From contig JBAIAC010000132.1 in assembly GCA_037349315.1 (NCBI GenBank), positions 248,001 to 312,000 of the forward strand: a stretch of DNA of 64,000 bases, read 5' to 3'. Positions within the stretch are counted from its first letter, which is position 1, and the number at the start of each line of letters is the position of its first letter. Origin of the DNA: Chelydra serpentina. Taxonomy: Eukaryota; Chordata; Testudines; Chelydridae. A program made the position numbers and the translations under genes. Shown here in pieces: positions 33,796 through 45,140 of this stretch. The notes beneath the pieces were generated by a model. That model saw nothing but the letters and a program-made list of their open reading frames with translations, had not been told where the DNA came from and searched no databases.

Positions 33796-34324
33796 TCTCC
33801 ATTTAAAAAACAATATATATATATATATTAATGAGCTTAAATTAGAGAGATCCCTGTGCACTATATGATGGGATAATTCTGGATTTATACTACGGCAAGT
33901 GTGCAATGTTGGGGAGCTGGGAAATTGGCTGTTGTCTTCTATCTGTCTTTGAGTGGCTCAGGTAAAGCACTCAGGTAGCTTAGTAGGATGTATGGCACAA
34001 CCTGCTGTCATATTGGGTGATAACAGGGCCTGGAGAAGCTGGCTGAATCTCCAGCAAAGCAGTGTAAGAAGGGCCAGCCCAGTTTGAGGGTTAGAGGGCA
34101 CAGCAGTTCCCAGGAGTTCCCCAGACTGCACCCCAAGGGTGACAACCCATCACACCCTAGATTACACAAATCTCAGTGGGGTTTGTCACATCCTGTCCCC
34201 TCCCTTTCTCCACCCTAGATATTTCCTGCCTCCCACCACCTCTAGCAGCGACCGGCTTCCTATGCCTGTACGGCTCCTCTCCTTCCAAGCAGAACCCACC
34301 ACCAGCTCCCTGATAATCTCTTAC

Positions 34325-34407
34325 CTGAGCCAGCTCCATTGCAGCCATTTCCTTCCCCCTTGGAGTATGGGATGATCTGGAACGAAACGTGGACGTTATT
34401 CTGTAGC
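34325..34407 (-). CDS. First coding exon of the minus-strand KRAB gene
   Basis: The exon lies between acceptor GTCCTGTCAG and donor GTAAGA. It aligns with the first coding exon of the plus-strand gene (47858-47946). The position matching that gene's first ATG is ATA here. The downstream ATG is kept in both, so translation probably starts at MAAMELAQ and continues in phase 0 into KRAB-A. This is normal for KRAB genes, whose N-terminus before KRAB-A is short. Confidence 0.78.
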
Positions 34408-34627
34408 CTGACAGGACGAGAAGGACAATGTGAGAGAATTCAGAAGGGGCTTTCGTCCATTCCACATGCCGATTCCCCCCTTGATTTTTCCCTGCTAATG
34501 GACACTCTAGGTTCTGCCACACTGTGAAGCACAGAGTGACCTTATTCCAGTACAGGCCTAGCCCCCTCCCACCAGGGTGTAACCCTCTGAGACATGGTGA
34601 AACCCTCCCAGTAACCGTCTCTGTGTT

Positions 34628-35519
34628 ACACTTATCAAGTTTGCGGACGATACCAAGCTGGGAGGGGTTGCAAGTGCTTTGGAGGACAGGATAAAAATTC
34701 AAAATGATCTGGACAAACTGGAGAAATGGTCTGAAGTAAATAGGATGAAATTCAATAAGGACAAATGCAAAGTACTCCGCTTAGGAAGGAACAATCAGTT
34801 GCACACATACACAATGGGAAATGACGGCCTAGGAAGGAGTACTGTGGAAAGGGAGCTGGGGGTCATAGTGGATCACAAGCTAAGTATGAGTCAACAGTGC
34901 AAAAAAAGCAAATATCATTCTGGGATGTATTAGCAGGAGTATTGTAAGCAAGACACAAGAAGTAATCCTTCTGCTCTACTCTGCACTGATTAGGCCACAC
35001 CTGTAACTGTGTCCAGTTGTGGGCGCCACATTTCAGGACAGATGTGGACAAATTGGAGAAAGTCCAGAGAAGAGCAACAAAAATGATTAAAGGTCTAGAA
35101 AACATGACCTCTGAGGGAAGATTGAAAAAATTGGGTTTGTTTTGTCTGGAGAACAGAAGACTGAGAGGGGACATACGAATAGTTTTCAAGTACATAAAAG
35201 ATTGTTACAAGGATGCAGGAGAAAAATTGTTGTTCTTAACCTTTGAGGATAGGACAAGAAGCAATGGCCTTAAATTGCAGCAAGGGTGGTTTAGCACGGA
35301 GATTAGGAAAAAACTTTCTAACTGTCAGAGAGGTTAAGCACTGGAATAAATTGCCTAGGGAGGTTGTGGAATCTCCATCATTGGGGATTTTTAAGAGCAG
35401 GCTGGACAAACACCTGTTAGGGATGGTCTAGCTAATGCCTTAGTCCTGCCTTGAGTGCAGGGGACGGCACTGGACCAGATGACCTCTCGAGGTCCCTTCC
35501 AGTTCTATGTTTCTATGAA
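34628..35519 (+). mobile_element. CR1 3' half with reverse-transcriptase remnants
   Basis: The frame contains KFADDTKLG (the catalytic FADD motif), RMKFNKDKCKVLRLGRN and RRATKMIKGLENMT, which follow CR1 ORF2. Frameshifts break it into pieces. The 3' end carries the short UTR and TTCTATGTTTCTATGA tail. It lies near the 5' end of the KRAB gene in the opposite orientation. Confidence 0.85.
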
Positions 35520-35771
35520 CCAAAGGCCAGAGAAGAGCAGAATCAAAGGAGTCACTTTGTGGGAGTCTCCCTGTCATTGTCCCCAAGGCAGCTGTCTCAG
35601 GTTTACAAAGTCTCTCCTGGGATTGCCCCCTTTCAAGGGCTGGGCCTAGTTTTATCTTTTGACAAGCGAGAACCCGGGGGCTCTGAGACTGGGCCTTCTT
35701 GCCTCAGCACACCATGTTTCTTTCTGTGGCTCCCCAGCGAGTCCAAATGAATTGATACTCCTCATAGAGAC

Positions 35772-35950
35772 TGTGAACACAAGAACGGCTCCTGCGTCAG
35801 ACCAATGGTCCATCTAGCTCAGTGGCCAATGCCAGGTGCTTCAGAGGGAATGAACAGAAGAGGTGATCATCAAGTGATCCATCCCCTGTCACCCATTCCC
35901 AGCTTCTGGCAAACAGAGGCTAGAGACACCATCCCTGCCCATCCCACCTG
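35772..35950 (-). mobile_element. CR1 3'-end fragment
   Basis: The stretch carries GTCCATCTAGCTCAGTGGCC and CAAACAGAGGCTAGAGACAC, the antisense 3' end of the common CR1 family. Confidence 0.75.
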
Positions 35951-36039
35951 TGACACTGGCAGATGAGGTGTTAGCTCTTGCAAAAGCCCCATGTCTTAAC
36001 TGAACATGGACAAACACATAGCTGGAATCAGTCTGGCTC

Positions 36040-36742
36040 ACCTGTGTTAGTATTGTTAAAACAGGTATTAGAATGATAACAATGTGTTTAGTGTTCAGAC
36101 TTTATTGAATGCTAGTGAGTTGCTGCCTGGGTTAATATCTGGCTAGTTGCATTGTGAGCCTCTGTGGCTATGTAAATCACCAGACAGGAGAGAGACTTGA
36201 CCTATGGGAAGTGCTGATTGGTAACAGAATGCAATACACCCTGCCTGGCAGGAGAGGCCCATCAACACCAGATAGACTATTATGGGATGTTAAAGAAGAC
36301 AAAAGACTGTTGTTGTGCTGCTGACTTCCCATTAGCTGAGTTTGCAGCTCAGAGCACATGGCAGGAAGGGGATTAAAAAAACCATACAGAAGGAACTGAT
36401 TATCTGTATGCTGCTTCGACTCTCGGGGGCAAATTTTCTAGGCATAAGCAAGAGATCCCCAGCTGCTTAGCCTGGGTTAGTCCTAAAGAATATAGAGAGA
36501 GTTCTTATTATAGAAGCTTCTATTACAGTTTTAAATTTAAAACTGTAACTCGCCTGCATCTATATGATCACCTGCTTTAACGTTGTAAACTCTCATTTCC
36601 TTTAAATAAATCTTAATACAGGTTATTACAGGACTGCTACAAGTGTGGTCTTTGTTGTGAGACCTAAGATTCAATTGACCTAAGGAAGTGACTGGTCCCT
36701 TGGGACTGGCAGTAACCTGAACATTGCTGTGATTTGTGGTGT
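36040..36742 (+). mobile_element. Probable LTR
   Basis: The segment begins TGTTAGTATTGTTAAAACAG, has an AATAAA at about 36606 and ends in a stretch with CTGCTACAAGTGTGGTC, resembling R-U5 of a retroviral LTR. The ends are not sharp and I see no clear target duplication. Open frames are short. Confidence 0.45.
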
Positions 36743-37020
36743 AAGGCAGTGGTTCTCAACCACGGGTCTGGGGCCCCCCGGGGGGCCACGAGCAGTTATC
36801 GGGGGGCTGCCAAGCAAGGCCAGCATTAGACTTGCCGAGGCCCAGGGCAGAAAGCTGAAGTCCCAGCGGATGGGGCTGAAGTCCAGGGCCCCGAGCCCCA
36901 CCACCTGGGGCTGAAGCCAAAGCCTAAGCAATGTAGATTTGTGGGGCCCCTGTGGCATGGTACCCCGAGAGAGGAAGAAAGTGCCCCAAGGCCTCAGCCA
37001 GAGGGTTGAGCCCTGACACA
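36743..37020. mobile_element. hAT-like (Charlie-type) relic
   Basis: It starts CAGTGGTTCTCAACC, a well known hAT end, and is GC-rich with TGGGGCTGAAG repeats. No transposase is present. Confidence 0.6.
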
Positions 37021-39418
37021 CTACTGGCTTAGAGGTTCTCTGCCAGTCAGGAAGGGGTAGCAGCGAGGGAAGACTGGCAGCTGATGGTTGGAGGAGGGGG
37101 GAAGAGGTTTGGGGTATGGTGGGGGGCAGAAGCGGCGGGACTGGGTAACCTGGGGCTGGGCAGTCTCCATGGGGGACACTTGCTCCTCCTGTGCCCCTTC
37201 CACACCCTCCTGTGAGTAGAGAATGAGCACCCTGTCCCCACCCCCAGAGGCAGCCGTGTCTCAGGACTCTCCCAACTTGTACCCACTAACTCTCTTCCCA
37301 TTTGGGGTACAACTTGGGGCAACAATTTCCCACCAAGATGAACCCAGCTGGCTGCTGGCTGTTCTGGTGCCACAGGGTGGGTGAAAGGCAGAACTGCAGC
37401 ACTTCTCAGGCAGAATTTATTTTCTTCATGAAAAAAAAAGAAAACGAAATTCTGCGCTGGACGTGAATTCTGTGCATATGCAGTGGCACAGAATCCCCAC
37501 AGGAGTAGCCACTGAAATATCCTTGTGCCTTAGGTTCAACACTGGCCACGGGAGTTTACTAGTACTCGTTCCCCCGACTCCCGGGGGAGCCAGGGATAAT
37601 TAGTGGGTTATGGGAAGTAGAAGATGAAAATTCATTAAGAACAATGACATTTGTGTGTTTATGATTATATCCCCAGACATCGATCAATCCCCGTCCTTCT
37701 TCCGATGAGCTATAAATATTTAAGGGATTCAGCTATTGATCCTGCAGTCAGTTCCTGCCCTTCCCCACTTTCGCTAGCAGCACTTTTAAGAACAGGCCAG
37801 GGAAATACGTAAATACTTTGAACCAAATTCGAAAGCTGCTGAGTATGCACAAGTTAAAATGAAACCAGGGTTCCGCCTCTCCAAGGACCTGGCCCCTAGT
37901 GCAAAATTATAGACACTCCCCAGAAATATGAAACGGCAACTTCATAACTGAGAGAATGTTATTTATCTATTGACTTCTGGGAATTCCCAATAAAAAAAAA
38001 CAACCTAGTGAAGGTGATACCCTGAGGGAAAGATCTCGTGTCTTTACAAATCGGTATAATCTAATCTGGAACTTTATACACTAAAATGCCTAATTTATAG
38101 CCCTATCGCACTTGTCACTACAGGGAAGAATTACGGTTGGGTGCCTTAGCTGTGAATGTCCATCTCCTGGCATATTGTGATTGCTGTTACGTGGGTTTAG
38201 CAACATTCATTTTGTCTATTTCTCTTTTTAAATTTCAATTCATGAAATCGATATTTATTTTTAAGCCCTTTATTCAATGTTTACAATTTCAACATTCAGA
38301 GCTGTGGGAAGTTATGGGGGTCGTCAGAGAACAATTGTTTAGTTACAGTAAAAGTTGAGATTCAAAAAGCCAAATCTTTATAACTGTTCAAACAGAAATT
38401 GGCAATGTCACATGCAAAATATAGTGTAAATATCCTTAAATCAAACTAGACTTTCTCCAGAAGCATTTCTGTATTTTGCCTATATAAATATTTTTTTGTC
38501 TGTGTGTGTGTACAGTGAAATCAACATTTACTGCAATTTATTCATAAAAATCCAATCCTTTCAAGCATACTTTTAAGTAATGAAGTACTTGAATTCTTTC
38601 ACTTCCTGGACTGTAAGGCTTGCTTTGAAGATAATTACACCCTCCCTGTGATGTATTTTACTCTCAGTACTGTAACCTCATCGGGATGTAGCTCCTGTCT
38701 GGGAGCTCTGCTGAGGCCAGAAGCATTGTGATCAGAAGGTGACACTCTCACACAGGAGCAGAGACACATGGGGGAGGGGGAGGTAACATGGAGATTACCA
38801 GGGTTGAACATGGCACTACAGAGTGCGGGGAGCCAACTCCCTCTCAGCCTCTTCTCTCTCCCACCTCCCAGAGTCAGTAACGCTGATAAATCGTTCCCTG
38901 AAATCTAAATAGCCCCAGTATGTGAGACAGTGATTGACGCAGGTGCCTTAGGGGCTGCAGCACCAGCCCCCTGCCTGGACGAGGGGGATGAAGAACTGCA
39001 GTAGAATCGGGTTAGGCTGGGAGAGGGCACAGCTGATGTGGGACTGGGAACTGAGTTGATCACGAGGCCAGAACTCATGGGGGGTTGGGACAAGAAGTCA
39101 ACAGGACTGGGCAGAGGCACTTGTGTGTATTTTCCCCGTTTATCATCCTGCCATGTATTTAATTTAGAAACTTTTCATTCCCATTTAAACACATTGGAGC
39201 TAAACTGTGTTGATGCATTTCCACTTACAGCGGTACAGTTTTAATTAGGTACTTAATCAGATGCTTATACAACACAAAGCAGTCACTAATTGGTGTGTTT
39301 TCATGAATTAACTTGATTGTGCTGTGCATTGCTTTTGAAAAAAAGATGGTGTGAGCAAGTGTCAGAATTTCAGGCATTAAGAAATGGAAATTAGGTGTCA
39401 GTTCATTTCTCATGTGTT
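37021..39418. other. No gene seen; AT-rich spacer
   Basis: 37400-37500 has a small inverted-repeat-like segment around GAATTCTGTGCATATGCAG. The rest is AT-rich with stops in all frames. I see no exon, tRNA or LINE coding motif. Confidence 0.4.
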
Positions 39419-39534
39419 TAGGGTGACCAGATAGCAAGTGTGAAAAATCGGGATGCGGTTAATAGGTGCCTATATAAGAAAAAGCCCCAAAAATCAGGAC
39501 TGTCCCTATAAAATTGGGACATCTGGTCATCCTA
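39419..39534. mobile_element. Short MITE with TAGGGTGACCAGAT ends
   Basis: TAGGGTGACCAGAT at one end and ATCTGGTCATCCTA at the other are inverse complements with one mismatch. The 116-bp element has TATAAGAAAAAG and CTGTCCCTATAAA inside. A second copy lies at 54354-54476. Confidence 0.75.
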
Positions 39535-40427
39535 CATGTGTTTAGCTCGTAATTTTAATTTCAGCTTTGAATCAGTATTAATACCATGTTCTTTTAATAG
39601 CATTCGAGTCTATGTCTAGAATTGTTTGAAAGATTTAATTGGATATTGTGAACCAGCCGTCTTAACCTTTTATTTTGAGATTTCTAAATACAATCCAGCG
39701 CACCACTCCTGAAAGACTGCAAGCCCTGGCCGGTGGCATGCTCCCTAGAGAGCAAACACCTGATGAGCCCTTTCGCCCTAAAAAGCACTTTTGACTCTTT
39801 GACATTGCTTTATCCACCCCACCAGACAGTGCTATAGGTAACCAGGTAATTACAGCATACCTTCACTAGGTACAGTTCCACCACTGGTGGACCACCAGCT
39901 ATGTGCCAAAATTCAAATGGTTCTGTTTCTTTTATCTTTCATTCAGCTTTGCAATTATTAGATCCCATTTAAAAACTGGAACTGAAATAACCAAAGCTAG
40001 TTAAGAAGAGAGTGGCATCGGGCATAGGCGGGGGGGGGGGGGCAAAACAATAAAGGGAAAGAACTAACTATGCAAAAAGGAACATCCCAAACTATCAGAG
40101 CCCCAGACCCCCGTCCATCTGAATCCACCCCAGCCAGGCATATCAAGCTGGGCCCCTGAAAAATCGCCCATCCCGTCTGGCAGGGAATGCTGCGTGTTGC
40201 AGACGGAGCTATGCTGTGTGCGTTTGCTCTGCTGCCGTGCTGCTTTGGTACGGATGCACCACGGCCACAGGGAGCAGAGACATGAACTCCTACAAAACAA
40301 AATCCCAGATACACCTCCAATGCCACGTCCCACTCACCCCCCCACTGTCTGCCATCCCCTCCCCCACCTCCACCTGGCCATTCTCAGCCTATTGCTAACA
40401 GTTCCTTCCAGCCTTCAGCACTACAAA
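39535..40427. other. No gene seen
   Basis: AT-rich up to 40000, then a G run (40030-40043) and a GC-richer stretch. No domain is visible in the open frames. Confidence 0.4.
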
Positions 40428-41640
40428 GAAATGAAACATGGTGTTACAAAAGGCAGATCGTGCCAGAGAAACCTGTTCTCCTTCTGTGAGAAGGTAACTC
40501 ATTTTTGGACAAAGGAAATGCAGTAGCTCTAATCTATCTGGATGTCAGTAAGGCATTTGATACAGCTCCATGTGGGAAACTACTTGTTAAATTGGAGAAG
40601 ATGGGGATTAATATGAGAACTGGAAGGTTAATAAGGAATTGGTTACAGGGGAGACTACAAGGGGTCATACTGAACGGTGAGTTGTCAGGCTGGAGGGAGG
40701 TTACTAATGGAGATCCTCAGAGATCAGTCTTGGGACCAATCTTATTCAACAATTTTATTAGTGACCTTGGCACAAAGAGTGGGAGCGTGACACAAAGCTG
40801 GGAGGGATTGCCAGTATGGAGGAGGGCAGGATTATTGTACAAGATGATCTGCATGACCTTGAAAACTGAAGTAAAAGAAATGGGATGAAAATTAATAGTG
40901 CAGAGTTATGCACTTAGGGACTAACGACAAGAGTTTCTGCACTAAGCTGGGGACTTATCAGTTGGAAGTGACAGGGGAGGAGAAAGACCTAGGTGTGTTG
41001 GTTGATCACAGGATAACTATGAGCTGCCAATGTGATGCGGCAGTGAAATAGGTGAATGCAGTCCTAGGATGCATCAGGCGAGGTATTTCCAGTAGACACA
41101 GGGAAGGGTTAGTACAGTTATACAGGGAACTGATGAGACCTCATCTGAAATACTGTGTTGTATTTCCACTGTATTTCAGATGAGGTCTCATCAGTGCCCT
41201 GTATAACAGTACTGGTCTCCCATGTTTGAGAAGGATGAATTCAAAGTGGAACAGGTGCAGAGAAGGGCTACTAGGATGATTCGAGGAATGGAAAATCTGC
41301 CTTATGAGAGGAGACTCAAAGAGCTTGGCTTGTTTAGCCTAACCAAAAGAAGACTAAGGGGAGATACGACTGCTCTCTATAAATACATCAGAAGGATAAA
41401 TACCAGGGAAGGAGACGAGTTATTTAGGTTAAGCACCAATGCTGGCACTAGAACAAATATATATCGGCCATCAATACTTTTTGGCTTGAAATGAGGTGAA
41501 GGTTTCTAATCATCAGAGTTAAGTTTTGGAACAGCCTCCCAAGGGAAGCAGTGGGGGCAAAAAACCTAACTGGCTTCAAGACTGCGCTCCATACCTTTAT
41601 GTAGGGATTGGTGTGATAACAACATAATGCCAGGCAATTC
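40428..41640 (+). mobile_element. CR1 LINE 3' part, decayed
   Basis: Frames code [32 protein letters not shown] and, further on, RRATRMIRGMENLPYERRLK, all matching CR1 ORF2 reverse transcriptase and its C-terminal part. Frameshifts divide it. A large hairpin lies at 41111-41213. Confidence 0.82.
41111..41213. repeat. Inverted repeat, 46-bp arms
   Basis: The arms 41111-41156 and 41168-41213 are inverse complements with about three mismatches, separated by 11 nt. Both carry TGATGAGACCTCATCTGAAA or its complement. The right arm is an extra inverted copy of CR1 sequence, because the normal CR1 line continues only on the other side. Confidence 0.9.
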
Positions 41641-41909
41641 AGAAAAACAAACAAACCCCACAACCTACACTCCACAGCATAAAATGACAATACAAAGGAA
41701 AACAAAGCAACACAATACAAACTAAGAAATCCTAGGACAAAAGTACACAAAGGAAAATAGCTCAACTCAAACCAACACAACACAGGCCCCAAACAAGTTG
41801 AGGCTTTAAAACAACGCACCATAAAACTATGCAACACAATATGGTGCATCAGAGTTCCAAACGGCACCATGCAAAACAGCTCAGCGTGGAACAGGACACA
41901 GCACAAAAG

Positions 41910-42070
41910 AGAATTATTTCCATGTAGGCATGGAAGGGATCTTGAGAGGTCGTCTATTCAAGCCTCCTGTGCTGAGGCAGGACCAAGTATCCCTAGACAT
42001 TCCCAGACTGGCGTACCTCTAACCTGGTCTTAAAAACCTCCAATGAAGGAAATTCCACAGCCTCCCTTGG
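41910..42070 (-). mobile_element. CR1 3'-end fragment
   Basis: CTTGAGAGGTCGTCTATTCA, AGGACCAAGTATCCCTAG and CTCCAATGAAGGAAATTCCA are antisense CR1 3' end phrases. A similar piece lies at 59680-59815. Confidence 0.7.
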
Positions 42071-42109
42071 AAGCGAATGCAATGCAAACACAGACCAAAA
42101 CAACACTGT

Positions 42110-42320
42110 ACATGCACAGGCTGGGCTTGGGGTTAAGGGGAGAGGCAAGAATTCAAACTATCTGGGTTCAGTTCCCAGTTTTCCTCCAAATTCTCATTGC
42201 AAACTTGAGCTAATTACTTCAGCTCTCTGAGCTTCAGTTTCCCCACCTGTAAAATGGAGAGTAGCCTCCCACCATTTTCCTATTTAGCCTTTGAGGTTTT
42301 TGTGGCAAGGACTCTGTCAC
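42110..42320 (+). mobile_element. MIR-like SINE
   Basis: The segment has TTTCCCCACCTGTAAAATGG and GAGCTAATTACTTCAGCTCT, typical of MIR/CORE-type SINEs. The tRNA-like head is poor. A second such element is at 59840-60125. Confidence 0.6.
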
Positions 42321-42324
42321 TGTG

Positions 42325-42610
42325 GCATGTCTACACTGCAGTGAGACACCGGCAGCTGGCCCGTGCCCGCTGACTTGGGCTCACACGGCTCAGGCTGCGG
42401 GGCTGTTTCATTGTGGTGTAGATGTTCCCGCTTGGGCTGCAGCCCAAGGTCTGGCACCCTCCCACCTCGCAGGGTCCTCCAGCCTGGCTCCAGCCCGAGC
42501 CCAGACAGCGACACTGCAATTAAACAGCCCCTTGGCCTGAGCCCTGTGAGCCTGAGTCAGCCGGCATGGGCCAGCTGTGGGTTGTTAATGGCAGGGTAGA
42601 GACACCCTTG
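42325..42610. mobile_element. Inverted-end element, GTCTACACTGCA family
   Basis: It contains GTCTACACTGCAGTGAGAC at the left and ACTGCAATTAAACAGCCCC in the right half. It resembles the small elements in block C (7833-7950). Confidence 0.45.
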
Positions 42611-43570
42611 GTGTCTGTTCAGCACCTGTCACAATGGGGACCCTGATCTTGGTCAGTGTCTGTGCAGAGCCCTGCACAACAGGCGGCCCAAGCTTGGTCA
42701 GGGTTTGTGCCGTGCCCGGCACACGGGGGGACCTGATCTCAGGCCAGGCCTGAGCCACGCTCAGAACGAGAGCCCTGATCTCAGCCACACACCTGGGGAG
42801 AAAAGCGGGAAGATTTTCAAGAAGTCTCTATCAGTATTTCAGAAGTGAGGAGAAAATGGGGCTCAGCGTAAATATTTGCCAACAGACGAGAGAAGCACCA
42901 ACGTCGGGGGAGATTTGATGTCACCGTCGAACAGCGCGAGAGAGAAGGGGGGAAATTGGAGGGGATTATACAGCGATATTCAATCAGCAACAGGGCGGGA
43001 TGAGCCTGGGCGATGGGGCTTCCGGGGGGGGGGGTCAGAAGGTCGCTGGCTGTGGGGAGGGGCTGGCAGTGGGGTCGGGGGGGGGCTGCTGGGCTGGGCT
43101 GGGCGGGGGAGGGGAAGTAGCTGGGACTGGGGAACCCGGGGCGGGGGCGTCTCCATGGGGGGCGCTGGCTCCCCCCCCCCCGGCCCTGTTCCCAGCAGAG
43201 GGGCCCCCCCGGCCCAGCCCAGCGGGGTCCCTGTCTCAGGCCCCCCCGGCCCCGGCCCGGCTCAGGCATCGCTCAGGGGATCGATCCCCCGGAACAGGAC
43301 AAATCCCGGCCGGGGACAATGGGGGGAAACCCCCGAACCCCGAGATCCGAACCGGCCGTTGGGGGAGGGGGAGACAATGGGGTGCGGGGGGGGAGGGGCG
43401 CAGAGACCTGCTCAGGGGGGGGAGGGGGGGTCACCCTGGGTGCGGCTCGTGGCTCTCTAGGGAGGAAGGGGGCGGGGCGGGGGGTCCCCAGGGCCGGGGG
43501 CAGCGGTAAATCCGAGGGGGGTCTCAGCCCCCCCCGGGGGTCGCCTGCTCCTCTCCCCCCGCCCCCGATC

Positions 43571-43580
43571 TGCGCATGCC
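43571..43580. promoter_or_regulatory. NRF1-like site
   Basis: TGCGCATGCC matches the NRF1 consensus TGCGCATGCGC in all but one position. A better copy lies at 43809-43820. Confidence 0.5.
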
Positions 43581-43701
43581 CGGAGCCGCGAGATACAAAC
43601 CGCTCCAACGGCTCCGCGAGAGGCTCCAACGGCGGCGCACGAGCCGGGCAGAGCCGCAGCGCCCCGCGCGCGTTCGAAGCCCGGCTCGTCCGCCCCCTGC
43701 C

Positions 43702-43717
43702 CGACGTCACTTCCGGT
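43702..43717. promoter_or_regulatory. CRE/ETS-like composite site
   Basis: GACGTCACTTCCGG joins a CRE-like GACGTCAC and an ETS core CTTCCGG. Such pairs are common in CpG island promoters. Confidence 0.55.
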
Positions 43718-43732
43718 CCCGGGAGAGTCCGG

Positions 43733-43749
43733 AACTACATCTCCCAGCC
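43733..43749. promoter_or_regulatory. ZNF143-type site
   Basis: AACTACATCTCCCAGCC fits the ZNF143/STAF motif ACTACAxxTCCCAG. It lies about 100 bp upstream of the first splice donor, close to the likely start of transcription. Confidence 0.6.
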
Positions 43750-43864
43750 TGCCCCGGGCCGCTGCTGCGCTCTCCGGCCCCGGCAAGGGAGGGTTTCAGC
43801 AGGTGAAATTGCGCATGCGCGTTGCGAGCCCAGGTGTGGGTGGGAGAACAAAGCCCAGAGACGG
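43750..43864 (+). other. Probable 5'UTR exon of the plus-strand KRAB gene
   Basis: The stretch ends with the donor GAGACGG then GTGAGT at 43865. No ATG opens a useful frame. The start is not marked and the 5' limit here is approximate. It lies just after the ZNF143- and NRF1-like sites and 4 kb upstream of the first coding exon. Confidence 0.55.
43809..43820. promoter_or_regulatory. NRF1 site
   Basis: TTGCGCATGCGC is a full NRF1 palindrome close to the 5'UTR exon. Confidence 0.6.
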
Positions 43865-44737
43865 GTGAGTGACAGACCCCGGGGGGGGGCGGGAAAGTGA
43901 CTCTCTGCCCCCCCCCCCCCCCAGAATCGGGGAGAAGCCTCGGAGCTGCCTCAGCCCCCGGGGAGCCGCCGCCGGGATCTGCCCCCCCCGGGACTGGGGG
44001 GCGGAGACTGGGGCCGGCGGGGGGGTCCCTGGGGGGGAGGAGCCGGAGTTGGGTCATTGGGGGGCCGGGAAATCCCCGGGGGGGCGCGGGGAGTTAATTG
44101 GCTCCGGGGGGGGGGCGCGGGGAGTTAATTGGCTCCTGTCCCTGTTGGTGCCACTCGCCCCCCTCCCGATACAAATTCTCTCCGCCCCCCCCCCGCATCC
44201 CCCCCGGGCCGAGACACTCCGGGGATCCCCCCCCCCCAGTGATCAGCTCCCGGCCCCCCCCCGGGCTCCCCGCCCCCCCAGTGGCCATTTCCCGTCTCCC
44301 CGGGGGGGGTTTCCCGCCCTTGTCCGGGGGGGGGGAAGTTGCTGCCCCGGGCTGGGGCTGGGCCGAGCTGCCCGGTCTCTGCCCGGGCGGGGATGGGGGA
44401 GCACGTGCCCCCCATGGTCACTGCCCGGACCCCGGTGTCCCCAGCCCACCTGCTGCCCCCCAACTGCCCCACCAGCCCATCCCCCACTGCTGCCCCCTTC
44501 CCCTGGGCCAGGGTCCCTCCCGCCCCCCCCTCTGAGAGCAGCTCCCCAAAGGGCTCCCCGCTGCCCTGTGACTGGGGGGGGCACTTTGTGTTCATGTGTT
44601 GGACAGTCCCGTAAAATCCAGTCACAGCCCCCCCTTTCCCTCTAGTTATTTAATAGCAACAGGAAATCCCCCCAGATCTTGGTGTTTCTCTCCTGTGATC
44701 AAATATGTAATTTGTGACACATTCTCTGCAAATCTCA

Positions 44738-45140
44738 AAGATTGATATAAAATACCCTAAACATTTGCCCCACTTCTCTCTACTTGTCTATTTCTAAGTG
44801 AATATGCCCTGAGATTTTCCCCTTCCTCTCTCATTATAATATACTAAAAAAATCTCCTATTTACACCTTTTCTCAGATTCTTGAATATGGATATAAAAAG
44901 TTTGCAAATGTTGCCCATTTCCTCTCTATTCATTTATCAATTATTGATGTGAAACACTCAGATTTTACCTCATATCAACCACTGATATAAAATCCCTCGG
45001 ATTATCCACTTTCCTGTCTATAATTTGCAACAATGGATCCAAAATCCCTCAGATTTCCACCCTTTCTCTTTCATTTCTGAACATTGATCTCAAATCTCAG
45101 GATTTCTCTCTTTCAACCTCATTATCAAATGTCAATTACA
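44738..45140 (+). repeat. Degenerate tandem repeat, about 50-bp unit
   Basis: About eight rough units share ATTGATATAAAAT, CCCTCAGATTT and CCCTTTCTCTCTATT phrases in the same order. Unit lengths vary between about 40 and 60 bp. It stands just downstream of the CpG island in intron 1. Confidence 0.6.

Larger units (their letters stand above)
42880..44640. promoter_or_regulatory. CpG island promoter region
   Basis: The stretch is very GC-rich with frequent CG steps and long G or C runs, unlike the AT-rich flanks. It contains the first exon of the plus-strand KRAB gene and a cluster of promoter-type sites at 43570-43820. The minus-strand KRAB gene begins 8.5 kb away facing outward, so the island may serve both genes; that is inference. 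Confidence 0.8.

Noticed and set aside
42817..44645. Open frames up to 258 codons in the CpG island.
   Set aside because: Composition-driven; no known domain, and the region is better explained as promoter.
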